Shown: positions 43,642-50,735 of the stretch, piece by piece
How positions within the stretch are numbered: the first letter of the stretch is position 1
How the letters are laid out: every line of letters starts with the position of its first letter
From: a virus
Direction: 5' to 3' (one strand)
Length of the DNA stretch: 64,000 bases
IMG/VR virus record: IMGVR_UViG_3300004457_000028
Span: 1 to 64,000 of that record
The notes under the pieces: model-generated
The model's database searches: none
What the model saw: the letters and a program-made list of their open reading frames with translations, nothing else
What the model was told of the DNA's origin: nothing
Position numbers and translations under genes: made by a program

Positions 43642-46223
43642 GCACTCACCCCCAAGTCTCGTAGCAAGTCTGCTGGTATGTCACCTGAGTCTACCATGGA
43701 CTTGAGTAGTGCTGATGCAATACCCTTACGCTCCACTGCATCCCCACCATCAAGCACCGACTTGATGACTGCTCGCTTCTCCTCTACTACAGAGTTGAAC
43801 TTCTCATCAATCGTTCCCTTGACTGAGAGGTAGACTGCGTGAACTGTCTCAGCGTCTTGTCCAATACGGTTCACTCTGTCCTCGGCTTGCTCCTCCCATG
43901 CTGGTGACCACTCACGCTCAATGAACACTACAGTATCAGCAGCAGTGAGGGTGAGTCCCTCCTTCGCAGCAACAGTGGAGCAAATCATAACATCAATGTC
44001 GCCACGCTGGAATGCATCTACTCTCTCTTGTCTCTTCTCTGCTGCAACTGAACCAGTGATGAGTCCAAGTGTGAACTCATCCTTGAGTTCATCAACCAAC
44101 CCATCCACTACATCCTTGTGGTGTGCAAAGATAATCGTAGGCTTACCAGTGACTTCACGATACTCACGAACCCAGTTAGCAGTAGCAGTAATCTTCAGTA
44201 TACCACAGTGGTGTCGTAGTTCAGTGAGCATGTTCAAGACAAACCCAGCAGGTAGTGAGCCTTGTGCCTTGTGCATCTCATACTGGTTCAACCATGTAGC
44301 CTGAGCATTGTTGTATGCCTTCTTCTCGGCAGGGGTAGGCACGACATCAACCACTTGACGAATCTTGTCGGGTAGTTCATCCATGACCTCCTTCTTGAGT
44401 CGGCGGATAGTGAATGCTCTTGTCCTCTCGTGCAACTCTGCCTCGTTAGATGAACCCTTGAAGTCCCAGCCCCAACCAGTGTGGTGAGCATCACAGTATT
44501 GCTTACCGTATGCAAAGAAGTTACCGAACTCAACAGGCCGAAGCAGGTTCAGTGTAGTGAAGAACTCAATGGGTCTGTTAGTGATAGCAGTCCCCGACAA
44601 ACAGATGATGTCCTTGCTGGTGTTGGCTACTTCAAGTGAAGCCTGAGTGCGCTGAGCCTTACTGTTCTTGAGGTAGTGTGACTCGTCAAAGATAACGATG
44701 TTGAACCCAGCATCTTCAAGCGCAAGTTGTTGCTTCTTCATGAGGTCGTAGTTGATGACGACAACATCAGTGTCAGGTATGTCCGACTTACCATTCTTCA
44801 CAGCCTCAACTGTGAGGTTGGGTAGCCAAGTGCTGAACTCCTTGACCCAGTTATACTTGACATTCGCAGGGGCAACGACAAGGACTGGGTGGTTCTCAGG
44901 GTGCAGTGCTGCATAGGCAAGGGCTTGGATAGTCTTACCCACACCCATGTCATCACCAATCAAAGCACGACCACCAGCAAGTTCACAGAAACGAACACCG
45001 ACATACTGGAAGGGGTAGAGTTCACGACCTTCGGGGAACTGCTCAGCCAAACGACCACGCATCTCCTCAATCTTATCCTCGTCATGTAATGAAGCAGCAC
45101 TGGACAGAGCGATGCGCTCAGCCTGAGACTCAATCACAGTAGACATACCATCAACAGTAGCGATAGCATCAGCGAGTGGTTGATAGATACCATCAAGTCT
45201 ACCCTTCAAGAACGCACCTTGAGAGACAGGCACTTTCCATGCCTTGCGACTACCATCCCACTTACGACCCATGACTCCCTTGACAATGCTCATGACCTTG
45301 GTTCGTAGGTCAGCGTCTTGAAGCCAAGGCCACTTGAGCACAAGGACATCAGCCTCAATGGTGGCTGATACATTCTTGTCAGTGACAGCAGTGCTGGTGT
45401 CAGGAGTTGGGGCTTTCACTACGAGAGCAGTGAGTTGGTCAGCGAAGAAGCCATGCTTCTCAAAGATAGCAGCAGCCTTAGTGAGTAGGTCAGCAGTGTA
45501 TGTGAGTGACCAAAACTCTCCGTTCCACTTGAGTGCAGGGAAAGGACAACCCGACTTGAGTTCATCCTTGACCGCAGTGTGGCGAGGGAATCTAAGTGAG
45601 ACACGGCGAGACTTCTTCGGCCAGCGTCGTGCTGAATCGTTCTTACCATACCATACATCCTCGTAGACCTCAGCCTTGACAGTGTTCCTCAAGCGAGCCT
45701 CAGTCTCAGTGACAATGTAAGAAGCAAGTGTCTCCTCATACAACTGCTTGAGTTCGTTGGGTTGGTTGATAGTATCTCCATGCTCAGTCATGAACTCCAT
45801 GCACATAGCCATGACTTCTTCATCAAAGGACATGACATCTCGTAGAGACGCTGGCTTCTTACCAGTCTCCTTGAAGAACTTACGAAGGCGGCTTGCTAAC
45901 TTGGATTGGTATGCTGCCTTGGCCTTAGCCTTGACACCAATCTCAGTCATGTCCTTGAGGAAAGACTGGACATCAACATGCTCAGGAATACCACACCACT
46001 TCATCAGTGTAGGAATCTGTGTCTGACTATACTTGTAGAAGCGCTCCGCTGCTTCTTGATACATAGTCTCAGGTATCTCTGCGTGGCCCTCCAGTCTCTT
46101 GAAGAACGGAGCATCACCAGCATTCGGGCCGATGTAATCCTTCTCTCCATCAACATGCACTTCACAGAACTTGTCAATGAGTTGCCTCATCACTTCTCTT
46201 GTCACTAACTTCTTGCTCTTCAT
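43638..46223 (-). CDS. SNF2-family DNA translocase, SMARCAL1/HARP-like
   Basis: About 861 residues from ATG at 46223 (AAGGTGAT upstream). The N-terminal 400 residues include two similar beta-alpha segments (HTAVKDELKSGCPFPALKW and VMGRKWDGSRKAWKVPVS) like HARP domains. The helicase core has GDDMGVGKTIQAL (motif I), VIFDESHYLKN (II, DESH), CLSGTAITNRP (III), TIIFAHH (IV), GLITGSVA and EDRVNRIGQ (VI). SMARCAL1-like enzymes anneal DNA or remodel forks. It may restart viral replication forks or anneal ends. Confidence 0.9.
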   Translation of the reverse strand: MKSKKLVTREVMRQLIDKFCEVHVDGEKDYIGPNAGDAPFFKRLEGHAEIPETMYQEAAERFYKYSQTQIPTLMKWCGIPEHVDVQSFLKDMTEIGVKAKAKAAYQSKLASRLRKFFKETGKKPASLRDVMSFDEEVMAMCMEFMTEHGDTINQPNELKQLYEETLASYIVTETEARLRNTVKAEVYEDVWYGKNDSARRWPKKSRRVSLRFPRHTAVKDELKSGCPFPALKWNGEFWSLTYTADLLTKAAAIFEKHGFFADQLTALVVKAPTPDTSTAVTDKNVSATIEADVLVLKWPWLQDADLRTKVMSIVKGVMGRKWDGSRKAWKVPVSQGAFLKGRLDGIYQPLADAIATVDGMSTVIESQAERIALSSAASLHDEDKIEEMRGRLAEQFPEGRELYPFQYVGVRFCELAGGRALIGDDMGVGKTIQALAYAALHPENHPVLVVAPANVKYNWVKEFSTWLPNLTVEAVKNGKSDIPDTDVVVINYDLMKKQQLALEDAGFNIVIFDESHYLKNSKAQRTQASLEVANTSKDIICLSGTAITNRPIEFFTTLNLLRPVEFGNFFAYGKQYCDAHHTGWGWDFKGSSNEAELHERTRAFTIRRLKKEVMDELPDKIRQVVDVVPTPAEKKAYNNAQATWLNQYEMHKAQGSLPAGFVLNMLTELRHHCGILKITATANWVREYREVTGKPTIIFAHHKDVVDGLVDELKDEFTLGLITGSVAAEKRQERVDAFQRGDIDVMICSTVAAKEGLTLTAADTVVFIEREWSPAWEEQAEDRVNRIGQDAETVHAVYLSVKGTIDEKFNSVVEEKRAVIKSVLDGGDAVERKGIASALLKSMVDSGDIPADLLRDLGVSA

Positions 46224-46244
46224 CTCAATCACCTTCTCTTATTA

Positions 46245-46263
46245 TGCTGCTTTATATATCAAC
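46245..46263 (-). promoter_or_regulatory. TATA promoter, exact consensus
   Basis: Plus-strand TGCTGCTTTATATATCAAC, exact, ending 21 bases before the SNF2 start at 46223 and overlapping the end of the small Cys protein. Confidence 0.8.
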
Positions 46264-46360
46264 AGTCATCCTCTTCTACATCTGTGCAGTTAGTGCAGTC
46301 TCTTCGGCTACACAATCCATCGTGTGCCATCAAGCACAACTCTTCAATCGTGAAACTCAT
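46259..46360 (-). CDS. Cys-rich micro-ORF, 33 residues
   Basis: ATG at 46360 overlaps the upstream stop as ATGA. MSFTIEELCLMAHDGLCSRR is followed by DCTNCTDVEEDDC. Six Cys in 33 residues suggest metal binding. Function unknown. Confidence 0.5.
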   Translation of the reverse strand: MSFTIEELCLMAHDGLCSRRDCTNCTDVEEDDC

Positions 46361-46761
46361 TCTTGCTCACACTCCGCATCAAAGGCCGCTTGCCCAGCCT
46401 CAATGTCTTGTTCTTTCATGAGCATGTTAGCAAGGGTGAGTAGGAGAGACAGGGCCATCCCAGTCTTCGCCTTGCTCATGCCCTTACGAACACCATACTC
46501 TCGCTTGACAATCGCTGAGGCTGGTGGCTGCTTAGCAGTCAAGCGAATCCCCTGCTGCTCAAGGGTGATACCACGCTGAAGCATACCGAACCTGATACCG
46601 ATAGTGGGTATGGTGCGGAACTCCTCAACAATCTTACGCACTGCAACACCGACACCAGTAGTGCCTTCTTGCATGGCTTGTGAGAGAATGAACTCCTTAC
46701 CCTCAAGTTCGGTAGTGACACAGTAGCCATCGCTACCATCGGAGAACATGTGTGTGTTCAT
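46357..46761 (-). CDS. Hypothetical protein, 134 residues
   Basis: Helical and soluble, with GTTGVGVAVRKIVEEFRTI and MSKAKTGMALSLLLTLANML and an acidic tail. ATG overlaps the upstream stop by 4 bases. No family recognised. Confidence 0.65.
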   Translation of the reverse strand: MNTHMFSDGSDGYCVTTELEGKEFILSQAMQEGTTGVGVAVRKIVEEFRTIPTIGIRFGMLQRGITLEQQGIRLTAKQPPASAIVKREYGVRKGMSKAKTGMALSLLLTLANMLMKEQDIEAGQAAFDAECEQE

Positions 46762-47000
46762 TCACTCACCACCTTTGCGAAACCAGTCCGAACCTCACGC
46801 TTGATGATATGATACTCGGTATCACCACTGTAGACTCGTGGGGTAGACCACAAATCATACAGGCAGTAGACTGCCGACTGCATGTTGGAGTAGACTCCGT
46901 AGATGTGTGTCGGCACTGCATCCTCAGCCATGTTGGAGAACAGGTAGGCCGAGTCCTTGGGTAAGGACATGACGAGGTAGATGAACTTGCGTTCAGACAT
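46758..47000 (-). CDS. Hypothetical protein, 80 residues
   Basis: Starts at MSERKFIYLVMSLP (47000), overlapping the stop of the upstream 56-residue gene. Aromatic-rich alpha/beta (HIYGVYSNMQSAVYCLYDLW). No motif recognised. Confidence 0.6.
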   Translation of the reverse strand: MSERKFIYLVMSLPKDSAYLFSNMAEDAVPTHIYGVYSNMQSAVYCLYDLWSTPRVYSGDTEYHIIKREVRTGFAKVVSE

Positions 47001-47170
47001 CAAGCCACCACCCAGTTGCGAGTATAGCACCACGATATGTTCAGTGGGTTGAGTGCATCAGTGAGGTAGTTGAGTTGCTCATCCAACTCCTCTTCAGTGG
47101 GGAACTCCCATGAGACTGTAGGCTCACCCAGTTGTGCGCCGAAGTTAATGACTGCTTCAAGCCTCCACAT
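47000..47170 (-). CDS. Hypothetical protein, 56 residues
   Basis: ATG at 47170 overlaps the upstream stop as TGATG, and the TGA meets the next ATG. The product is acidic in the middle (PTEEELDEQLNYLTDALN) with Trp-rich ends (MWRLEAVINF, WCYTRNWVVA). Tight coupling supports it. Function unknown. Confidence 0.6.
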   Translation of the reverse strand: MWRLEAVINFGAQLGEPTVSWEFPTEEELDEQLNYLTDALNPLNISWCYTRNWVVA

Positions 47171-47520
47171 CAAGCATCAACTCCTTCATCACCATCGTTG
47201 AACTCATACATGAGCAAGTCAGCAGGTGAGTCCCAAGGAGCACGAATCTGTATGACCTTGGCCTCATCAACCATAGCCACAGGCTCAGGCTGAGGTGAGG
47301 ATGTGTAAGCCCACTCAGGGACATCAGGTTCAATCGGTGTCATGCTTGGGGGAATGATAGGCTGCAAGTCAGGGTAGACAGAAGCACACTCAAGTGAACA
47401 GACCAAGTGGGCTGTCATCTCCACGGTGTCTACCACATCAACACCATCACTGATGTCTATACCACAGGAGGCACAGTGGTGGTCATAGTCAGGCTGCAAG
47501 TTCATGGTGTCGGTTTCCAT
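47170..47520 (-). CDS. Zinc-binding protein, 116 residues
   Basis: Starts at METDTMNLQ (47520), 15 bases after a promoter. HHCASCGIDIS and LVCSLECASVY form a C2C2 site. The rest is acidic and Pro-rich. Probably a small host-interaction or regulatory protein; unknown. Confidence 0.65.
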   Translation of the reverse strand: METDTMNLQPDYDHHCASCGIDISDGVDVVDTVEMTAHLVCSLECASVYPDLQPIIPPSMTPIEPDVPEWAYTSSPQPEPVAMVDEAKVIQIRAPWDSPADLLMYEFNDGDEGVDA

Positions 47521-47535
47521 GTTGATGCTCTTTAA

Positions 47536-47554
47536 TGCTGCTTCATATATCAAT
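47536..47554 (-). promoter_or_regulatory. TATA promoter, two mismatches
   Basis: Plus-strand TGCTGCTTCATATATCAAT, two bases off consensus, 15 bases before the chosen ATG at 47520. Confidence 0.6.
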
Positions 47555-47628
47555 GAAGTTCAGTTCACCGATTAGTTCTCAGCAATACCGCACGCTGATG
47601 TCACGCAGTAGAGTTAGTAAGCACTGGC

Positions 47629-47949
47629 TTACTCAAGCCCACAGAACTTGCACGATTCTGTATGCGCTTCGTTGAATTGTATGTCATTGTTCTTGACATA
47701 GGAGTGCATGTATGTTCCTTCATCCCACAATCCATTAGCAGCGCAGCCACACTTACAGAAGTGTATGAGTAAACCTTCAATGTATTCGTAGTCCATCTGT
47801 GAGTTCCACAAGACCGAGAGCATAGCCTCTGCTAACTCACCCTCTTGTTCGTTTGCATACGCTGCTACAATATCGTAAGCCTCACCCTTGTCCATCAGTT
47901 CTATCTTTACAGGCTCGTAGTCATCGGGTTTACCATCATCGTCTACCAT
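47629..47949 (-). CDS. Zinc-site protein, 106 residues
   Basis: An acidic N-terminal half, then helices (YDIVAAYANEQEGELAEAML) and FCKCGCAANG plus SCKFCGLE, a five-Cys zinc-like cluster. Isolated from its neighbours by about 75 bases on one side and the long intergenic region on the other. No consensus promoter lies upstream; AT-rich sequence of element B is about 90 bases away. Unknown. Confidence 0.65.
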   Translation of the reverse strand: MVDDDGKPDDYEPVKIELMDKGEAYDIVAAYANEQEGELAEAMLSVLWNSQMDYEYIEGLLIHFCKCGCAANGLWDEGTYMHSYVKNNDIQFNEAHTESCKFCGLE

Positions 47950-48037
47950 ATCTACCCATCTACATACGAGACTTAAACCTACTGAGTGTTCTTCGCAGTC
48001 ATGCGTTTAGGATAGCGTGCTCGTGAACCAGTCCAAC

Positions 48038-48129
48038 TTGTCCGACTAATCCGATGTCTTGTTTAGACTATGTATTGTATGATATTGTATTGTATATTGT
48101 CTTGATAATACAACGGACTACTTAGACAA
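48038..48129. repeat. Inverted repeat element B (two 31-bp arms)
   Basis: Left arm 48038-48068, right arm 48099-48129 (reverse complement), spacer 30 bp made of TGTATT-type repeats. The right arm differs at only a few positions from the left arm of element A (TTGTCTAAG, then GTCCGT, then GTATTATC in both, on opposite strands). Confidence 0.8.
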
Positions 48130-48253
48130 CACTCTACCCTTTCGCTACCGCATCTACACGATAGATGTCTATGCAAACTATGCGTTCTATGCGTATACTA
48201 TAGGGGCGTGCTGAAAAGCATGGCTGAATCAGGGCATCCGAATGACAGGCGAG

Positions 48254-48272
48254 GGGTATATATCAAGCAGCA
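48254..48272 (+). promoter_or_regulatory. Possible plus-strand TATA promoter
   Basis: GGTATATATCAAGCAGCAC shares ATATA and AAGCAGCA with the minus-strand promoters but reads on the plus strand. It would start a transcript near 48295 across the hairpin region, where no convincing gene exists; an RNA is possible. Confidence 0.35.
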
Positions 48273-48386
48273 CTGGTGCTGGCTCTCGCTCGGAGTGAAG
48301 GTGATTTATTTTCAACGAGCGAGGTCACTCGTGGGGTTATCCCCAACCGTATGGATGGAAGATGGAACGAACAGGGGCAACGCATC

Positions 48387-48424
48387 CCCCGCCGAAGGCG
48401 GGGAAGGACTGCGCTTAGCAGTCC
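48387..48424. repeat. Two adjacent 7-bp stem-loops
   Basis: CCCCGCC-GAA-GGCGGGG (48387-48403) and GGACTGC-GCTTA-GCAGTCC (48406-48424), both perfect. They lie outside any gene and would fold in RNA of either strand or in single-stranded DNA. Confidence 0.7.
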
Positions 48425-48471
48425 CTGCGAAGCAGTCGCTCCGCTGGCGTGCGTAACAAGGCCAAAAAGCC

Positions 48472-48512
48472 AAAAAAAAAGCCCCCCACGCCGCCGAAGC
48501 GGTGTGAGGGGC
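48472..48512 (-). terminator. Hairpin plus T-run terminator for the GC-rich gene
   Basis: On the minus strand a 14-bp stem (12 Watson-Crick pairs, one wobble, one mismatch) with a TTCG loop (48481-48512) is followed by nine T residues (48480-48472). It lies 57 bases past the stop of the 48569-49405 gene. It looks like an intrinsic terminator; archaeal RNA polymerase can stop on T-runs alone. Confidence 0.7.
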
Positions 48513-48518
48513 GGCTAC

Positions 48519-48560
48519 CCAGTGAGTGAGTCACTGGTGGGGGTGCGCTGAGTGGCTCAG
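48519..48560. repeat. Two stem-loops after the GC-rich gene
   Basis: CCAGTGA-GTGAG-TCACTGG (48519-48537) and CTGAG-TGG-CTCAG (48548-48560), both perfect, between the stop codon and the terminator. Confidence 0.65.
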
Positions 48561-48568
48561 TGGCCTAC

Positions 48569-49405
48569 TCAGAGGTTCGCAAGCACTGCGATGGTTGCCT
48601 CAAGGCGAGACATGTTCATCTTCTGTGCCTTGGTCTTGGTCATGCCGAGAGCGACTGCTTGCTTCACGAGGTCGGCCTTGCTGACCTTCGCAGGTGTGGA
48701 CTTGACCGCTGCAACTGGTGCAGGTGCAACTGGTGCAGGTCGGAGTGCAGCAGCAGCATCACGGCCATCCTGTGCAGTTGGTGCATCAGTTGCACCTTGA
48801 CGGACAAAGGCAAGAGCGCTGTCCTTGAGAGCACCCTTGTTGGCTCGTGTGCTCCAGTCAGCACCAACGGTCAGTTGCAGGTAAGCGGAAACAGCCTTGC
48901 GACGAGACACAAGAGGGCGAGGTTGCCCTGCAAGTTCGTGGGTGTCGGCATAGACAACGCCATCAGCGAACCAGTTCGTGCCAGCAGCGACAGCAGCGTT
49001 CAAGCGAGTTGCCTTGCGAGCAATCTTGAGTTCACGGCGGTAAGCGTTGAGCGTCTTGATGACGATGTGCTTGCTCACCTTGTCGTGGGTGGACTTGGCC
49101 TCAAAGAACTTGGCGAGGGCAACCTTGCCCATGCTGGATGGCTCAGGCATGTCCTTGCAGTCCTTGCGAGCAGCGGCAAGGTCAAGCACATCAACGGCGA
49201 AAGCGGTGACTTGAGCACGAGTGTAGGTCAGCGGTGTTGGGCTGAGGTTCATGCCGTCAGCGAGAACGAACATGCAGGTGAAGTCCTTCGTGGACTTGCC
49301 CCGTAGGTAGGTGGCGATGAGTGGCACAACGGCGGTTGCTTGCTCACCCCAAGTAGCAGTGGCGGTCACAGGTCGGGCTGGGGTCGGGTTCATGTTGTTA
49401 GACAT
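48569..49405 (-). CDS. GC-rich hypothetical protein with SAP-like C-terminus
   Basis: A 278-residue Ala/Thr/Lys-rich protein, unlike its neighbours in base use (visibly richer in G and C, many GCC/GCG codons). The first 200 residues are helical with no recognised motif. An Ala/Pro linker (LRPAPVAPAPVAAVKS) leads to a 35-residue helical end (SKADLVKQAVALGMTKTKAQ) like a SAP or HeH nucleic-acid-binding domain. It has its own promoter and terminator, so it is a single-gene unit. It may be a DNA-binding protein expressed early and strongly. An antisense frame of 248 codons is a shadow. Confidence 0.75.
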   Translation of the reverse strand: MSNNMNPTPARPVTATATWGEQATAVVPLIATYLRGKSTKDFTCMFVLADGMNLSPTPLTYTRAQVTAFAVDVLDLAAARKDCKDMPEPSSMGKVALAKFFEAKSTHDKVSKHIVIKTLNAYRRELKIARKATRLNAAVAAGTNWFADGVVYADTHELAGQPRPLVSRRKAVSAYLQLTVGADWSTRANKGALKDSALAFVRQGATDAPTAQDGRDAAAALRPAPVAPAPVAAVKSTPAKVSKADLVKQAVALGMTKTKAQKMNMSRLEATIAVLANL

Positions 49406-49434
49406 CTTTCTCTCTCCTTCACGGTGTAGTATAA

Positions 49435-49453
49435 TGCCGCTTTATATATCAAC
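49435..49453 (-). promoter_or_regulatory. TATA promoter of the GC-rich gene
   Basis: Plus-strand TGCCGCTTTATATATCAAC, one base from consensus, ending 29 bases before the ATG at 49405. Confidence 0.75.
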
Positions 49454-49481
49454 TCCAAGCAGTGATGCGTTCTTGCCACTT

Positions 49482-49997
49482 GTTACGGGGCGTATGCTAC
49501 GGCGCAAGGAGGGTGGCTTAGTTGCCACCCATACGGGTGGGGGTCAAGGGGCGTGGCTTGAGGCTTAACGCTGGACTGAGAGGCGAAGCGTTACGCTGCC
49601 CTACGAATCGGCAGGTGGCGTAACCTAAACGCTGCACTGAGCAGCATAAGGCTTAGCAGTGTAGCGGTCTATAGAAGTTGAAGCCTGAAGCCCCTACTCG
49701 TGGTGCGTGATGCAAGCCCTGCTCGCAGCGCCACGCTGCTACGCAGCGTTGTGCTGCTCCCTTGTTACGGCAAGGCTACTCAGCCGAGCGCCACGCTTGC
49801 GAGGCCAGCAGCAAACAGCGCCGCAGTGCCTTGTTACGCCCCTTAGTTACGCCCCCCTTAGGCGGAGGCATAGTAGTTACGCCCTGTAGTTACGCTTCTT
49901 TGGTCACACGCAGAGTTCCAGCAAAAAAAAATTGAAAATAAAAATTGACCTCGCCGTAGTCCTTTGATTTTCCGCATAATTCATAGAGTAGTTACGC
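49482..49997 (+). repeat. GTTACG repeat cluster (eight copies)
   Basis: GTTACG starts at 49482, 49590, 49764, 49833, 49846, 49876, 49889 and 49991, all on the plus strand; the last four and two others read GTTACGC. Four lie within 63 bases (49833-49895). Iterons like this often bind an initiator or regulator. Confidence 0.7.
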
Positions 49998-50009
49998 ATC
50001 AGATGGGAT

Positions 50010-50729
50010 ATGTCGGATGCTTTTTCAGATGCTTTCTCTCTTCTGAAGGCCACTCCTTACAAGAAAAAAGTATTGGCTGATATGCAAGCGGGAAAGCGTG
50101 AACACGCTCAGCGTCGTATGCAAACTGGGCCTACTGAAGACCCTGATGACGAGTTTCAATACGACACCGAAGACGGGTCAAAGAAACCAATTGGTGAAGA
50201 CGAAGACACCGGGTATGACATGCGACCTACCGAAGAGCGCCGCAGAGAAAGCGACAACCCTTTTCATCACGATGCCTTAGACACAGTAGACAAGTCTGCA
50301 TTTGACTTGGCTTTGAAGGCTTTGCAGCCATCGCCTCATCACATGGATGAAGGGCTTGATGAAAAGCAGATGCGTCACTTCGGAAACATGCAGGGAATGA
50401 AGCAACGCTTTAGCGGCAGTCCTTCTTTTGCTCACGGTATGGAAACATTACCACCAGCACCTATGATGCCTCAAAGTAGTGGTCAGCGAAACTCTAACAC
50501 AACGGGAACTTTCCCTCCTAACCCACCGCCACAGCATCCAATGGCTGGTTCTCCGAACACTCAAGAGATGCCGAGAAACATTGAACAGCAAGCAAGACCT
50601 CTTAGCGAATCCAACCCATACGGGAGAATCAAAGAGTCGGAACTACAACGACTCGCTGACGAGTTTGGTATACCATTCGCAAAGGCTTGGACTATGTTAA
50701 ACCCTACTCAAGAAGAAATAAGAGGCTGA
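50010..50729 (+). CDS. Tagged virion/internal protein, 239 residues
   Basis: First gene of the rightward block. N-terminus MSDAFSDAFSLLKATP carries the recurring tag (residues 3-13); KSAFDLALKALQ (95-106) and IPFAKAWTMLNP (221-232) are further copies or near-copies. Between them the chain is charged then Pro/Gln/Asn-rich and looks disordered. No catalytic motif. I infer an internal capsid or scaffold-type protein because the tag is shared with neighbouring structural genes. Confidence 0.7.
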   Translation: MSDAFSDAFSLLKATPYKKKVLADMQAGKREHAQRRMQTGPTEDPDDEFQYDTEDGSKKPIGEDEDTGYDMRPTEERRRESDNPFHHDALDTVDKSAFDLALKALQPSPHHMDEGLDEKQMRHFGNMQGMKQRFSGSPSFAHGMETLPPAPMMPQSSGQRNSNTTGTFPPNPPPQHPMAGSPNTQEMPRNIEQQARPLSESNPYGRIKESELQRLADEFGIPFAKAWTMLNPTQEEIRG

Positions 50730-50735
50730 TTTGAT

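Larger units (their letters stand above)
47950..48568. other. Long intergenic region with inverted element B and five hairpins
   Basis: No supported gene. The left half holds inverted repeat element B (48038-48129) with an AT-rich centre. Around 48254-48272 lies a plus-strand TATA-like motif. The right half is GC-rich and holds five perfect or near-perfect stem-loops (48387-48560). Reading frames here are short, overlap each other on the plus strand and lack good ribosome sites. Confidence 0.7.
49406..50009. other. Divergent intergenic region, candidate origin or control region
   Basis: It separates the leftward block from the rightward virion block. It contains the promoter at 49435, dense hairpins (49511-49540, 49567-49592, 49596-49614, 49631-49645, 49762-49776), eight GTTACG repeats, and a 30-bp A/T tract at 49921-49948. 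No gene is supported. Confidence 0.7.

Noticed and set aside
48208-48551. Short plus-strand frames in the hairpin region
   Set aside because: Two overlap each other out of phase, have no ribosome site, and run through perfect hairpins; base use looks non-coding.
48560-49306. Plus-strand frame of 248 codons opposite the GC-rich gene
   Set aside because: It is antisense to the 278-codon gene, which has a promoter, ribosome site and terminator on the minus strand. GC-rich DNA often leaves long open frames on the other strand.
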